Source: Nissolia schottii
Lineage: Eukaryota > Streptophyta > Magnoliopsida > Fabales > Fabaceae
Assembly (NCBI GenBank): GCA_003254905.1
Contig: QANU01000796.1
Location: 607,577-671,576, forward strand
Direction of reading: 5' to 3'
DNA length: 64,000 nucleotides
The notes under the pieces are model-generated. The model searched no databases and was not told the origin of the DNA. It saw nothing but the letters and a program-made list of their open reading frames with translations. This document shows, one piece after another, positions 38,757 to 51,124 of the stretch (positions within the stretch are counted from its first letter, which is position 1; every line of letters begins with the position of its first letter). Both the position numbers and the translations under genes were made by a program.

Positions 38757-39320
38757 CACCTGAGCAAAAACCATCCGTGATATTCCTTCTCAAGAAGCTT
38801 CACATACAAACTTCTCCCCTTTTGATTATTTTGGTTTATACTCTGATTTGAAGTTTTAAGTGTCTTCATTGTTTTGGAAAATATTTATCATTTGAGAATT
38901 TTTCTTTGGCGAGTAACAGAGGCTTGAGAGAAAGGTTTTGTTTCAAGTTTCTGTTTTGATTTGAGAGTTCCTGAGTGAAAGGAACTATTGGTTCTTGTAC
39001 TTGAAATTTGTGTGAAAGAAAATTGGTTTTGACGTTTGAAGAACTGGACTTAGATTCTTATTAAGGAATCGAACCAATATAAATCCTTGTGTGAATTTTC
39101 TTTTTCCCTCTATCTTTTACATTCTCTACTCTTCAAATAAATTCTGTTTTCATTTTAAAGAAATTGAGTTTTTTTTTCCTGAAAACTTGTCTCCCAGAAA
39201 ATAAGGAGATATCTCCTGAAATTTTAAGAGATAACTTTTAAAGAAAAGTAAATTTTTTGAAAATCTTTGCTTAGATTCAATCCCCCTTCTCTAAGCCACA
39301 CAAAACCATCAACTTCTGAA
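38757..39320 (+). mobile_element. Possible copia-type LTR remnant next to the gap (fossil)
   Basis: The sequence has AACCAATATAAATCCTTGTG and, near the right side, GATTCAATCCCCCTTCTC. These words are typical of the downstream part of some plant copia LTRs. The left boundary lies in the gap and no target duplication can be tested. Confidence 0.3.
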
Positions 39321-41659
39321 AACCTTTTTAATCTAAAAGGCTTCCTAAATAATCGTGTATGCTTATATTGAAACAAAAGAGAAAGTTACCAGAGTTAATT
39401 AATAGCTCATTTTCATTACTTTCTCTTTTATTAGTTTACTTCTTTATTTTCCTTTCTATCATTTCTGTACAAATTAAAAGAGAAAAAGAAATGCACTCTT
39501 AGTCCATTCATTTTTTTAAACATGGTTGTGTATAACTGAGAAAATCATTAATTGCATATATATACTTTTTAATTTCTTATGGTCTTGGATTTAATTGAAA
39601 TACACTTTTTGTAAATATACTTTTTCAAATTATGGGTTGGACGTGACATTCTATGTTTCTTGATAAAATTCTGATCATTTATTCGTTTGTGACAATATTT
39701 ACACCATTTAAGAACTGTTACTATTTTTAAGGATGTATGTGCATGTGTGTATCTCTTAAACTTTGATTGTGAAATAATGTGTATATTTGTATATATTGTG
39801 TTATCTTTTTATAATTTTTAGGTTAAGTTAAAAATAAAAGAAAATGTTATGTTACATTTTATACATAATTATTCAGAATTGACTCTCTACTAATATTGTG
39901 GGATTGATTGATATAATAAGTGTTGTGATGCCTTAATTAGAGATCTTAAATTCGAGCCCATAATAAAAACACTCACTACGAGACCCTGGTTCTTTTCAAA
40001 ACCTCAATTAAATTAGTTAAAATTATGATAATAAGACTTGGATACTCATGATTCCATCTAATATCTCCCTTCTGGTCTAGCTCTACCCCCAACTCTTTCA
40101 CTCACTAGTTACGTGCCTAGAAATTTTTTTTTTGTCACACAGTAAGAGATCATAGTCTAAAGAGAAGGAAAAAAAATGTCTCACAGTATCACCCTAATCC
40201 CTAAATTATAAGAAATTGACTTTTCACCTTATATTAGGTATATACCGTTAGAAGTAAAAGGAAAAAATATATTAAGAAACTTATATTAAGTTATACCAAA
40301 TCTTTCTTTTGAGCATTGCAACTTTTTTTGACGAAGTTTCTGTCATGCGTGAGGAAACACGTTACTATTTGATTTCACATGTTTCTCTTGCTCTCAAGTT
40401 TTCTTTATTGTCGAAGGAGAAACACATAGAGATATATATTAATGTATTTCTCATTTGATGATCAAACCGTTTTAATTTGATAAGTTAAATGGTTCGTAAT
40501 AAATGCCACTTAAAACGTTTGGTAGTCTATGCTGTATAGGTTCTTTCCACTGGTCAATGCATATTACCAAGCCTTTGACTTATTTTTTTTTCTTATTAAA
40601 TTAATTTTATCTGGTTGGTTATCCAAATAGCCAAATGGTCCTAATAATAAAAAATGGAAGTAAATGAGGTAAGAAGTTGAAAATTTGCGACATATCTTAC
40701 CATCTTCAAGTTGACAAATCAAGGTTGAAATGATGTCACAAACTCCTTGAAGACTAGAGCATATAATAAAACCTCGAGCAAGCTAACTTTTGAGAGGTCA
40801 GAATCAAAATCAGATTCTATAAAATGTCAAAAATGTAATTCACATATTGAAAAGAAAAGGCAAAATACGCGTCTCACTTTCCTTAGCTCCATTATTATTG
40901 TACCGTATAGCTTAATCACTAACATTTAAGTTCACTTTTTTTTTTTCTCATCTACCTTAATTACTTTCTTTTTCCAGATTATGCTTGATTTGCATGTACA
41001 CGTGTGTTACATTTCTGCCAGACATGAAGCACCACGTACATATACATTATAATGTTTAATTTGGTTTCATTTTTGTCCAAGCCTGTAAGGTTTCTTTCTT
41101 TCAGGTAAACAACGGTTTCTTAATTAATTATTGCGTTAAATGACACGTTTTGAGGTTGATGCGTAATTTGGTCCTTATTGTAACGTACTAGCATGTCTTG
41201 AGAGACATTTTATGTCTGTAGGGCTTGTCAAATATTGAAACGAACTAGAAATAAATCATTTTCAATAAATTTATTTATTCGAGTTTTTATTGATTTTCAT
41301 TCTCACCTTAGGGATTGATAATATTTTATTCTCATATTTTAGAAATGAAATTAATATGAAAAAAAATTAATTTATTCTTACTATTATTTGATTAAAATCA
41401 ATTTATCCTTACTATTATTTGATTTTCTTCTCTAACTTTTTTTCTTGACATGTATCTTCTCGCGGTAACATGAATTTACTCATTTTGATCATTTTAACAC
41501 CATATTTAATTAGTTATGCGTTGAATAATATTTTAAGAAATAATTTATAGATTTATTGTGTTTGGTACAAGTTGATTTTTTTTTTTTACAAATTTGTAAT
41601 TGTTTTTAGTTTTTAGAAGTGTAATTTTTATTTTAAAAATTAAAATAATAATTGTTCAA
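39321..41659. other. AT-rich spacer
   Basis: No gene, RNA or clear element was recognised. Short A/T tracts dominate. Confidence 0.35.
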
Positions 41660-42242
41660 TGTTCGCGAATAACTCGTATAGGGAACGAAGTTACCTGAAC
41701 GCGAGTAAAGGGTAAGGGAGAAGCCTAGACAGAAGCTCGGAGGTTTGGACGAAAGCTCATCGGGCGATGGCGGGGTGTACCTTCAAAGGCACTCCGACGC
41801 TCAAGTAAACACAAGCGTTAGGTGGATTCTCTAAGAAGGAAACGAGTGATACCTGGTGACTTGAGGAGGTCGTGTGCTTTTATAGATGAGCTTAGAGTGC
41901 AAAGATAGAGGTAAGATAGAGATAAAGCGATAGGAGTTTGCCTATTCGCTCCCCGGTTTATCTTTTCCCGCTTATCTAGGAGTTGGTTATGGATTGGGGA
42001 GGAGAGGTCGCCGCTACCTCCTTTTAGCTTTGTTGGGCCGGACCGGGGTCGGAGTCTTGGGCTTACGACCTTCTCCTCCTCTAAGTGTTGTGAGGCTCTC
42101 TCCCTTTGGGCCAGTATGGTCAAGTGAGGAGAGCCTCTTCTGCTCCTTAGTGGGCTGGGCCCTTCAGACCTTTTAGGGAATGTGAGTTTCTCTTCCCCTC
42201 AGAGAGTTAGAGCTCTTAGACCCCGGTTTTTAGCCTGTAACA
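41660..42242 (-). mobile_element. Probable solo LTR, GC-rich (fossil)
   Basis: The block is far more GC-rich than its flanks. On the minus strand it begins TGTTACAGGCTAAAAACC and ends TTCGCGAACA, so it has TG..CA ends. It has a TATA word CTATAAAAGC (about 41877-41886) and a downstream segment with TTGAGCGTCGGAGTGCC, a word common in plant LTRs. No 5-bp duplication could be confirmed because the right edge runs into a CAA repeat. Confidence 0.5.
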
Positions 42243-42455
42243 ACAACAACAAAATTAATAATAATAATAATAATATAATTAAACTTATTAAGGGTATTTT
42301 GATAATTAACAAACATATTCCCTAGAATATGTAATATCAACCAAACAAGTTTGTAATTTTTTTTTAGGAATCTAAAAAAATATTCTCATGAATTATGTTT
42401 GTGAAATAAACAAATTTTTTAAGATACTTGAGATGTACATACTGATCATGTACAA

Positions 42456-43070
42456 TTTCATGATGCTTGGATGGGGTTTCCAATGAGAGGTTTTCACTAC
42501 AAAATGTGGTTCTCTCTTTTCTTTGTGGTTTGTTGGACAATATGGCGAATCAGAAATAGAGTGATATTAAAAATTTCTCTCCAAATTGGGAAGTGGAGAC
42601 CCAAGACATTCGAAGTAGGCTGAGCTATTGGACTAAAGGTTGATGCATTGAATTTCCTTTCTCAGCTGAATTTATGCTCATTAATCTAGAACATGTAAGA
42701 AGGTGGTAAAGGGTGGAAAAGATAAGTAAAGGCAGGTGCTCTGGTATTGGTTTCAAGTTATACCACGGGAGTAGATGACCGTGGCTTCCTCACCCTATCA
42801 TGAGGGGGAAGCTAGAACAATGGTTGAGTATTGGCATAATCAAGAACTCACCCAGTGGTGTGTTGCCCTGTGCCTATGTGGAGTGGTTGATGTTGGTATG
42901 TTGGTAATTTATTGTGTTGTTTAGTTAAATATTAGGGGTATGTTTTCTTATCTGTAATTGTAACTTCAAACTGTTATTGTTTGCTTTTGGCTGCTGTATC
43001 GTGTTTAAACTCTGTACTGTTTGTGGCTCACCTTGGTCTCTAACTTGAGCCACTCTAAAATCATAAAAAA
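42456..43070 (+). mobile_element. 5'-truncated LINE (non-LTR retrotransposon) tail
   Basis: The plus-strand frame from 42456 reads FHDAWMGFPM, then VVCWTIWRIRNRVILK. This resembles the C-terminal region of plant L1-type ORF2, where a (W)xIWxxRN motif follows the zf-RVT domain. The frame breaks soon afterwards, and the 3' region ends with a short A run near 43068. Reverse transcriptase and endonuclease domains are absent, as expected after 5' truncation. Confidence 0.55.
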
Positions 43071-45259
43071 AATGACATTCCTAAATATTACATTCCCAAA
43101 CATACGATTTTAGAGAATAAATTTTCATATCTCGAAATAAACACCCCTTTAACTAATTAAAAGCATTAATAATGTTCCAAAAGGAATCAATAATTTCAAA
43201 TGGTGTCTTGCCAATTAGAAGAGCAAAGTTCCCACTTTTTCTGTTTTCACCAACATTCTTATCATGATCATGATATTTGTAATGGCGTGTTTAAACTTGG
43301 TTCGCCATATTCTTATCTTATGTGAATATAGTACTCCAATACAGTTTGGCATGGTACAAAAGAAAAATGTTATTTTGATAATTAAGTCTTTGAGTATGAA
43401 TGGCTCCAAAAAAATTTGGTACGTAACAAGAGAGGAAACACGGCATCCGGCGGGGGGGGGGGGGGAGATTTGAAATTTGAATGAAAAAAAGTTGATCAAC
43501 TCCGCAATAAAGGACATGCATTTATGACAATGATAATTAAGGAGCAGGTAGAGACTGCTACATTCATGCTTCAGAATATTTATCAATAATGTTGGTAAAT
43601 TAGTAACAATATGGGTATATATTAGAGAAAATAGTAGCAAATAAGAAGAAAATGACAAATTTAATGACCAAAGTGATGAGAAAAGTAGCAACTTAGATTA
43701 TGCGTGACCCATGAAGGAACCCAAAGCAACCGAGGGTTATTTCCCAGATACAACGTCTCTCTTGCATGGAAATGACCGTGATTATTGGTCCACTCAGATT
43801 GATTTATAAAAAAAAATATTTTTTCAAAAAATAATAAGTATTAAAATATAATTTTAAAAAATATTTTTTTTAAATAATGTAAAATATCACATTTTTGTCA
43901 AGATTAGAAAGTTCTACTTCTAAAAAAAGTAAAATTATGGATGATTTTTAGTAAAATCACATTGTAATTATAAACTAAATCTCTTAAAAAAATTATAATT
44001 AAAATATAATTAAGATAAACACTTTTTTAACTCAATCCAAACAGATCCTATATGCATAATCAAATAAGAACTTTTGTTCTCATAAAGAACAATCTTTTCC
44101 AAAAATTCAAATTGTAGGGTAAAACAATTGAATGATTTTATATTTTTGTAAGTGTCTCTTGCACAAGAGCTCCCTCTCAATTTGAAGCATAGACAATATT
44201 TAGAATAATGAAAATGACAATGATCAAACTTTAAGTTACGTAATTAATGAAGCTCTAACATAAACCATTTCAGAAAACTTAAATTATTAAAAAAAAGATA
44301 ATTGAATAATTTTATATTTTAATGGTTTTGAAATTATGTTCTGCCATAGAAAAAAAAATATATTATATCAGTAGAGGGCATGACGGTATAATGCATAGAT
44401 CTTAGGATGAGATTTATACACTAAAATTATAGAAATTCAATTGGGTAAGGAAAATGAACATTTCAGAGAACTCGCCATAGTTATTATCATTCTTTTTATT
44501 TAATTGTTTTTTAATTTTGACGTGGATAGTTATTATCATTCTAAATTAACGTTACAAATTAAACATGAATGAATAAGATATAGATTTTACCTTCCCATAC
44601 TTAATTTATTTTTTTTTAACAAAAAGTGCAGATTTTACCTAGTTTTGTCAAATACTAACGCACAGCATTAGCACACACTCGTTCAAACATATATGTGGGC
44701 GCAAAAAAATAATATTTTAAATTTTCTATTTGCTGTATATATTCTGATCACGCCTTGATTATATCGAAAATCTTCAAACGTTGAAACAAAGAGTCAAAGC
44801 CAGAATTTACTAATTAAAAACAAATGGAACTAAGATTGGTGGCGCCTTTTCAACCATACGTATGTAGGCACTGCAACAAATTCAAGGAACTTACCTTCTT
44901 AAACGATTTTGTACTACCTAATCCCGATTTCCATTCTAATTTTTATCTGCAAATAAATATTCTTTGCACGGAGTTGGCCCCGCCCCCCCCCCCCNAAAAG
45001 TGGAGATTGACTCAATGGTAAGATTGAAGGATATATTAGTGTTTGTTTTAATTTATTTATTCATTAAGATAATCACTTTTTTGGGTTGAAATAATCAGTG
45101 TTATATATTTGTATAAAATTTTAAAAATAATCACAATATCAAAATAATTAATTTTCAACTTTTTTTTGAGAAGTTAAATAAAATAACTTCTAAAAAAATT
45201 TGTTTTTAACTTTTTGAGTTTTATATCAAAATTCATATGATCATTGACTATGATGAATG
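43071..45259. other. AT-rich spacer with G/C homopolymers
   Basis: A run of 13 G lies at 43452-43464. A C run (about 44982-44994) ends in a single N, so base calls around these points are unreliable. No gene is supported. Confidence 0.4.
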
Positions 45260-45267
45260 ATGAGGAT

Positions 45268-46064
45268 TAAGGGTGAAAATAGGTTAGATAGTCTATCAGA
45301 GGCCTATAATTGAGCTCGTTTAAGGTTTAGTTTGATCTAACCTATTTAATAAGTAAGTCAGATCAAGGCTTTTATTTTAAAAAAAAATTGGCTAAATAAA
45401 TCAGGTTATAGGTAATAAAAAAAATTTATTAGGCTCAACTAACTTTCCTATTTATAAAAATATATCTCTTCCTATTCTTGATTAAAAAAAAAGCTATCAT
45501 ATTCTTATAATATGGTCTAATTATATTGAAAATCTTGTTATTTCTCTTCTTTCTCACTCCATTAGAGATAGAGCTAGACATTTTTCTTTGATTCTTTATC
45601 TCTTTATTATTGTCTTAGACTTAGACACCTAACAATTCATCTTTTTGTCTGCACATGATACCTATTAATTTGTTGTCTCTCATTATAACACTTCAATATT
45701 TGTAGAGTAACATCATTTCTTAGTTACTGGTATAATTCATATTCTTTTATGCTTATTTTGACAGTATTAAACTTAAATGAATGAAAAAAATATTTTTTTC
45801 TTGTATATTTCCTGTTAATGATCAATTAGACACACCGCATACATAGTTTCAATAGAAAACATCTAAACTTTTTTATTTTTCTTTGTTGCAAGTAGCCTTA
45901 TTAACAGGCTTTTGAGTCAGACCAGACTTTTAAAAAAGGCAAACCAAGCCTTAGGAAAAAGCCTATAATAGGTAATAGACCTAAACACAAGTAGAATATA
46001 ATTTAGAAGTACACCAAACCTATCTAAATTAAAACCTAGCTCGACCTAACCATTTCCACCCCTA
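45268..46064. mobile_element. hAT-type non-autonomous element
   Basis: The left end is TAAGGGTGAAAATAGGTTAG and the reverse-complemented right end is TAGGGGTGGAAATGGTTAGG. The flanking octamers ATGAGGAT (45260-45267) and GTGAGTAT (46065-46072) match at 6 of 8 bases. The interior is AT-rich with no transposase. Confidence 0.62.
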
Positions 46065-46072
46065 GTGAGTAT

Positions 46073-46910
46073 GTAAACATAACCGTTTTTATATTGAAAT
46101 GTAAACAACACCCGTTTTCGTTTTACGTGTTTCTTGTTTTTGAAATTTTTTGAAGGAAATAGAGAAAATAATGGAAACAATAAGATCTTGTTTTCTGTCT
46201 TTAGGATTTTGTGAAGGGAATAATGAACTTAAAAAATAAAAACAAGAAATAACATTTTTATTGTTTTCATTAACCTAAAAAAACAATAACAAAAATGGAA
46301 ACATAAAGCGGCAACCAAAAACTGTGATGGAGTGTAATTTTGCACATAGTTTAAAGTAAAATACAATTTTAACAAATTTTAAGAATAATTTGTGTAACTT
46401 ACCCTATTTTTATTTTATACGATGGCTACTTTTATTTGAAATTAATTACCACACACTAAAAATATTTTACGATCATGTGTTGTTATATCAATAAATTAAA
46501 AGTGATTGAGCCGCCTCAAAATCACATCATTAGATAAAAGTTAAAAAAAATCACACCGGCAGTAATAATCATTAAACTCTTCTTATTTTATGTTAACATT
46601 TTTTTTTTCCTTTTGTCTAATATTTGAACAGTATTGCTGCTTGTAAATATCATGGCAAGCGTGTCGTGAAACTTACTTTTTATAGCCCTAATTAACCTTA
46701 AAAATATATAGTAACCTGCTATAATCACAAAAAATAAATAAAAATACTTCCTTGACTCAAAGATGCCAAAAATAATTCTTAGGTTGCTTCTGATACATTG
46801 TATGATGCCTCTCTTTTGATTCTCATTAATTTCCTCAAATTTAATTTAAAAAAAATAAAAGCAATGACCTCATATGTTGAATATGTATGCATGTATATCC
46901 CCCACCACAC
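46073..46910. other. MYB upstream spacer
   Basis: AT-rich sequence without a recognisable gene. It forms the distal promoter of the MYB gene. Confidence 0.4.
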
Positions 46911-46920
46911 CTATAAAAGC
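46911..46920 (+). promoter_or_regulatory. TATA box of the MYB gene
   Basis: CTATAAAAGC is a near-consensus TATA box about 130 bp upstream of the ATG, giving an expected leader of about 100 nt. A (TA)n run directly precedes the ATG. Confidence 0.6.
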
Positions 46921-47048
46921 ACATATCATGAGCAGCCTTTTCTGTGTTCCTGCTAATTAATTCCTTGAGAGCTGTGAACTTAATTTTGCTTTGGAACATT
47001 AATCACTTGTTCTTGTTCGTTCTTCTATTTATAGCATTATATATATAT

Positions 47049-48708
47049 ATGGGTAGGTCACCATGTTGTGAGCAGGATAGCGGTGTAAAGAAAGGGCCGT
47101 GGACACCGGAAGAAGATGAGATGCTGCTTGATTATATCACCAAACACGGCCATGGAAGTTGGAGAACGCTCGCAAAGCGCGCCGGCCTCAACCGGTGCGG
47201 GAAGAGTTGCCGGCTCAGGTGGGCGAACTACCTAAGGCCTGATATCAAGAGAGGCAAGTTCACCGAAGAAGAAGAGCGAATCATCATCAACCTTCATTCA
47301 CTTCTTGGAAACAAGTACGTAATCTATGCTTATGCTTGCTTTGAGGACAGGATCAATATATTCATTCTTCTAAAGCTTAGTTAATTAATATATTAATTTT
47401 CTTGTAGGTGGTCGAAGATTGCATCCAACCTTCCCGGACGAACCGATAACGAGATCAAGAATTTCTGGAACACTAGCATAAGGAAGAAGCTTCTGAAGAT
47501 GGGTATTGACCCAGAGACACACAAGCCAAGGACAGATTTCAATCACCTCATGAACCTCACACAGCTGCTTGGCATAACATCAAATTTGGGGAATTGGAGC
47601 AACCCTAGTCTCATTGGTCTACAACAAGGAGATCATGTGACTCAACAACTAGCCAAACTACAATTGCTTCAAAACATGTTGGCACTTATGAACAGCAGCA
47701 ACAATTCATTTGTTAACAACATGGGAAACCCTAATAATTACCTCTTGGGAAACCCTATCTTCAACCCATTCAATTCATATCTCAATAGTATTGGGTCAAA
47801 CACTACTCTACAAGCTATCCCTCCTATGGATCCTGTTGGTGGTGTATTCTCTGAAGCACTATGTGACTCATCTCAGCAATGGACAAATGTTATGGAGGGT
47901 GGACTTAACACACAAGATGTTCATGATTACAAGAAAATTACAAGCAGCAGTTCACATGAAAATATTCAAGCAGAAAATCAATTGCCTGCATTAGTTGCAT
48001 CCACTAGTTCTGGAAATGGAACCTTCATCCAAATGGACTATAGTGGTTGTAATAACACAGCTCAAGCTTCCGCAGAGTCACCCTCCAATGCTTTCTTTGA
48101 TGATTGGGACAAGTTCCTTGAGGATGAAGCCAATGGTTCATATTGGAAAGAGATTCTAGAGTAAGGCCTTGTCTAGCTTGTTTAATTAAGTGCATTTTTC
48201 TCATCGTTGTCTTTTTTTTACATTTTTGGGATTCTTAAAAATTGTCAAATAATTATAAGAACGTTCATAATAAAACTTTAATTTATATTTGATTACATAA
48301 TTTCTTTAATTTTTCTTTTGAAAAAATTAAATTTCCAAATTTGAACTAAAAAAGTTTTAAATAATCATGTAATTTAGAGATTCGATTGTTGGAAATGAAA
48401 ATTGGAAAAATTATATAATTAAACATAAATTAAGATTTTATTATAAACATTTTCATAAGTATTTAACAATTTTTAAGTTAATACAATGTTAAATTACATT
48501 TTTTTAGAGTAAGGAGCATGATGTTCCTAGTAATACAAAAGAACCCACCTTTTTTTCCCCTTGCATTGGTATCCAAATTTCACTATTAGTGAAATTGTCT
48601 AATCCAACTTGAGGTACTCTAAGTATCCCTCATTCATATGACCTAATATTAATTTTCTATTCGTTTTGCAGCTTGACATCCACTTCTGCGTCACCAAATT
48701 CGTGGTAG
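47049..48708 (+). CDS. R2R3-MYB transcription factor
   Basis: Exon 1 is 47049-47314 and exon 2 begins at 47408. The DNA-binding domain has R2 tryptophans at 18, 38 and 58, and R3 positions Phe71, Trp90 and Trp109, with MGRSPCC at the start. The intron after GNK (Lys89) is the conserved R3 intron; the usual R2 intron is absent. The [15 protein letters not shown] helix is intact. The [DE]Lx2[RK] bHLH-contact motif is not present. The tail from about residue 130 is Asn/Gln-rich and ends in an acidic [20 protein letters not shown] segment, a plausible activation region. Two ends are possible: read-through to TAA at 48164 (340 aa), or splicing at 48160 to 48672-48708, giving [13 protein letters not shown] (351 aa). 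The subgroup is uncertain, perhaps near MYB39/53/92/93. The start is the MGRSPCC ATG, not the in-frame upstream extension. Confidence 0.9.
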
Positions 48709-49826
48709 AGGAATCATTGATTCTCTTTCGGCACAATCGACCGTCAAGAATCACATACACACAAGAAATACATAGCTTTATTCATTCACATGGTTTTTTT
48801 TATTGGTTTGATTTTTTTTTCAATTTACAATAATTGTAGTTTCTGTACACAACAAAAATATACACGCGGAGTTGCGAATTATATAGTTTAATGTATTTAC
48901 ACACACTTGCAATTGACTTAATTTGGTTCTCCTTTTTTTTCTCTCACAATAAAACAATCTTTGTATTCAAAGTGCAAAATCTTAAGGACATTTTTTTTTT
49001 CAATTTCTCTTCTATCTTATGAGTGAGCTTTGATACAATAAGAAGATTTCTATCTTATGATTCAAATCTTAAAAATAATATCTCTGCTAACAAAATAAGT
49101 TGTGTGTGTTTACCCTTTTAAAACCTCATCATGGGAGTTTTGTGCAATATTTTCTCTTTCCTTACTTGTGATGCTCTAATAATTAAGGAGTATATGAGTT
49201 AATCAGATCTGCTTTGGCTGACAAATTAATCCAAAATCGCCTAATTAGATGCTCTCTACAAGGATATGGCATAGTTAATCCATGTTACTAAGCTTTTGAC
49301 TTTTTGTGTAATGTTTAAGTCAACCTTGTCACAACAATTTCTCGCCGGCTAAAGAAATTTTAAACTTATAAGTATCACATCAAATTATTAACATAGAAGA
49401 TAGATGCTAATCCCATGACAATTTTGTCATTGAAACTACAGTGTATGTCTAGATTTCCAAGACCACCAATTAGGTCAGATTATTTACGTATGGAACAAGA
49501 TAAAACTGTGACGCAAAAAAGCCATATCCAATGCAACCGCCCCTTTGTTTTCAAGTGCACTAGAAGGAGCTGCCACAATGAGATAGTGTTTTAGGTAGAT
49601 GACACGGTGCAACTTGTGATTAATCAAGGACACAAAGTTAGTTTTTTTTTTATTTTTTTATTATTATTATTCAACAGAAAAGAACAACATTAGTTATTGT
49701 CCCTTCTAATTAAACCCTTAATTTCTAGAACAATGGTGACTTTATATAAACCGACCAGCTAGTTGATTCTAGCAAGGAACCTCGTCTTTTTTATGTCATA
49801 TACATGTAAAAGGAAAATACAATAAT
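48709..49826. other. MYB 3' flank and spacer
   Basis: T-rich sequence with probable 3' untranslated DNA to about 48960. Nothing else is recognisable. Confidence 0.4.
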
Positions 49827-49908
49827 GGTAGACTGATATATTTGAATCAATATCTTGTAGACTACTTGGTAGACTGATATATTTGAATCAATATCTTGTA
49901 GACCTTTT
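49827..49908. repeat. Tandem duplication of a 41-bp unit
   Basis: The word GGTAGACTGATATATTTGAA and its continuation occur twice, starting at 49827 and 49868, nearly identical. This looks like a recent slippage or unequal exchange event. Confidence 0.9.
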
Positions 49909-50075
49909 GGTGGAGCATAAGAAGGCCCCTTTATTAAGCATGATTGACAATAAATAAAGAGGCCTAACTCATTCATATATTACATTTGTATAATTTAACA
50001 TAACATTTCAAGTTATCTCAGTGGTAAATTGAAAGGGATGTAGTGCACGACATGACCTAATTAATTTCAAGATAC

Positions 50076-50417
50076 CTCAAAAGAAGGAGCGTCGGGACCC
50101 AAGAAGAGTCCAGCTTTATATTTTCTGAACTCGTCACATTCATCAAGACACGGACAGTTAGTTTCATAACTGTTATAGAATTAGATCAAACGCTGACGCT
50201 CCAAATTTCCAGAATACTTTGTCTCCAATGATGGTTCACCAGAGATTTCTGTAGGCAAGGAACTTTGAAGAGAAGCACTTGCAAGAGGGATTCTTGGTGC
50301 CATACTAAAACACACAAGAGGGTTATAAAACGAATTTCCAAAAAAGATTAGGATAGTGGGCCAGAGGTACCTGCATGAGGCAGAGGAGGAGGAAGCACGA
50401 TGTCGTCGTGGAGGCAT
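50076..50417 (-). pseudogene. Broken host-gene 5' fragment with a spliceable intron
   Basis: Exon 1 (50417-50371) starts ATGCCTCCACGACGACATCG and encodes MPPRRHRASSSSASC. A gtacct donor and a tttttag-like acceptor join it in frame to exon 2, which begins at 50304 (SMAPRIPLASASLQSSLPTE, then ISGEP). The frame meets TAA at 50183-50181 after ..NLERQRLI. Past this stop the same frame stays open for 35 codons (FYNSYETNCPCLDECD..) to a GAG|gtatct donor at 50076. The simplest reading is a real multi-exon gene of which only the first exons are here, with one nonsense change. I do not recognise the family. A 56-aa product is possible if transcribed. The CT-rich leader (50418-50560, minus) looks like a genuine gene start. 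Transposon-mediated capture is one explanation. Confidence 0.55.
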
Positions 50418-50612
50418 GCAGCGCTGAGTGTGCAGTGGTTCGACGACGGCGCGTGTGAGGAAGGGAGGAAGAAATCCTTCGGTGGGAAAAAGAATAAGGT
50501 TTTAAGGGTTTGGTACATTGGTTTTGGTTTAGAGTAAGACATTTAGAGCAATTGTGGGTTTTAGGTAAATATATCCCCCTCGAGTTATATTTTCAGATTC
50601 ATTTTACACTTA

Positions 50613-50683
50613 GTGGCGGTTAAGAATCGCTGCTAAAAGGGTATAACATTTTATTTCTACAACCGCCGCTAAATAGCCGCCAC
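50613..50683. repeat. GC-rich inverted repeat (GTGGCGG..CCGCCAC)
   Basis: GTGGCGGTTAAGAATCGCTG is mirrored by CCGCCGCTAAATAGCCGCCAC. The 71-bp unit can fold into a hairpin. Similar words occur near the ends of some plant DNA transposons, so this may mark an element boundary beside the gene fragment. Confidence 0.5.
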
Positions 50684-51124
50684 AAAATGCAGGCACCATT
50701 GAATCTAACTTTATTAATATTTGAATAATAATTATACATAGATTTAAATAGGTCGGTCGGCCTAGAGGCTTTCAACTAACCTAAGTTTAACTAAATGGGT
50801 TTTACGATTAGCTTGGACCTCGGTCAACTTTTAAACAGTCTAGGCAAGGAGCATGTTTTGGATTTGAGTTGCGTTCACCCAAACCCGCATTATATACCTT
50901 GAACGCTGCACTAATGATGTTTGGATATTTTTATGTTGAAACTTTTTTTATGTGTTTTTCCTTCCAACTCCAGTTTGGGGCTTGAAATGTGGAAGCAACA
51001 ATTTGTTCCTTTTGCATTGATTAAAATTTTATTAAGGGATATATTGACAAAAATATCCTTGCCATAATAAAAACCAAAAAAAAAGAAAAGAAAGAAGAGT
51101 AATATTAAAAATATAATGTATAGT
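50684..51124. other. Spacer left of the fold-back arm
   Basis: No gene is recognisable. AGGTCGGTCGGCCTAGAGGC resembles terminal words of the hAT-type elements in this window but no pair was found. Confidence 0.3.

Noticed and set aside
38195-38869. Long open frames on both strands across the first gap
   Set aside because: They consist almost entirely of N; no real codons support them.
43215-43691. 158-codon minus-strand frame
   Set aside because: AT-driven Leu/Phe/Ile-rich frame crossing a 13-G homopolymer; no domain or splice context.
46944-47048. N-terminal extension of the MYB frame
   Set aside because: R2R3-MYBs of this type start at MGRSPCC; the extension lies in the 5' leader and has no conserved content.
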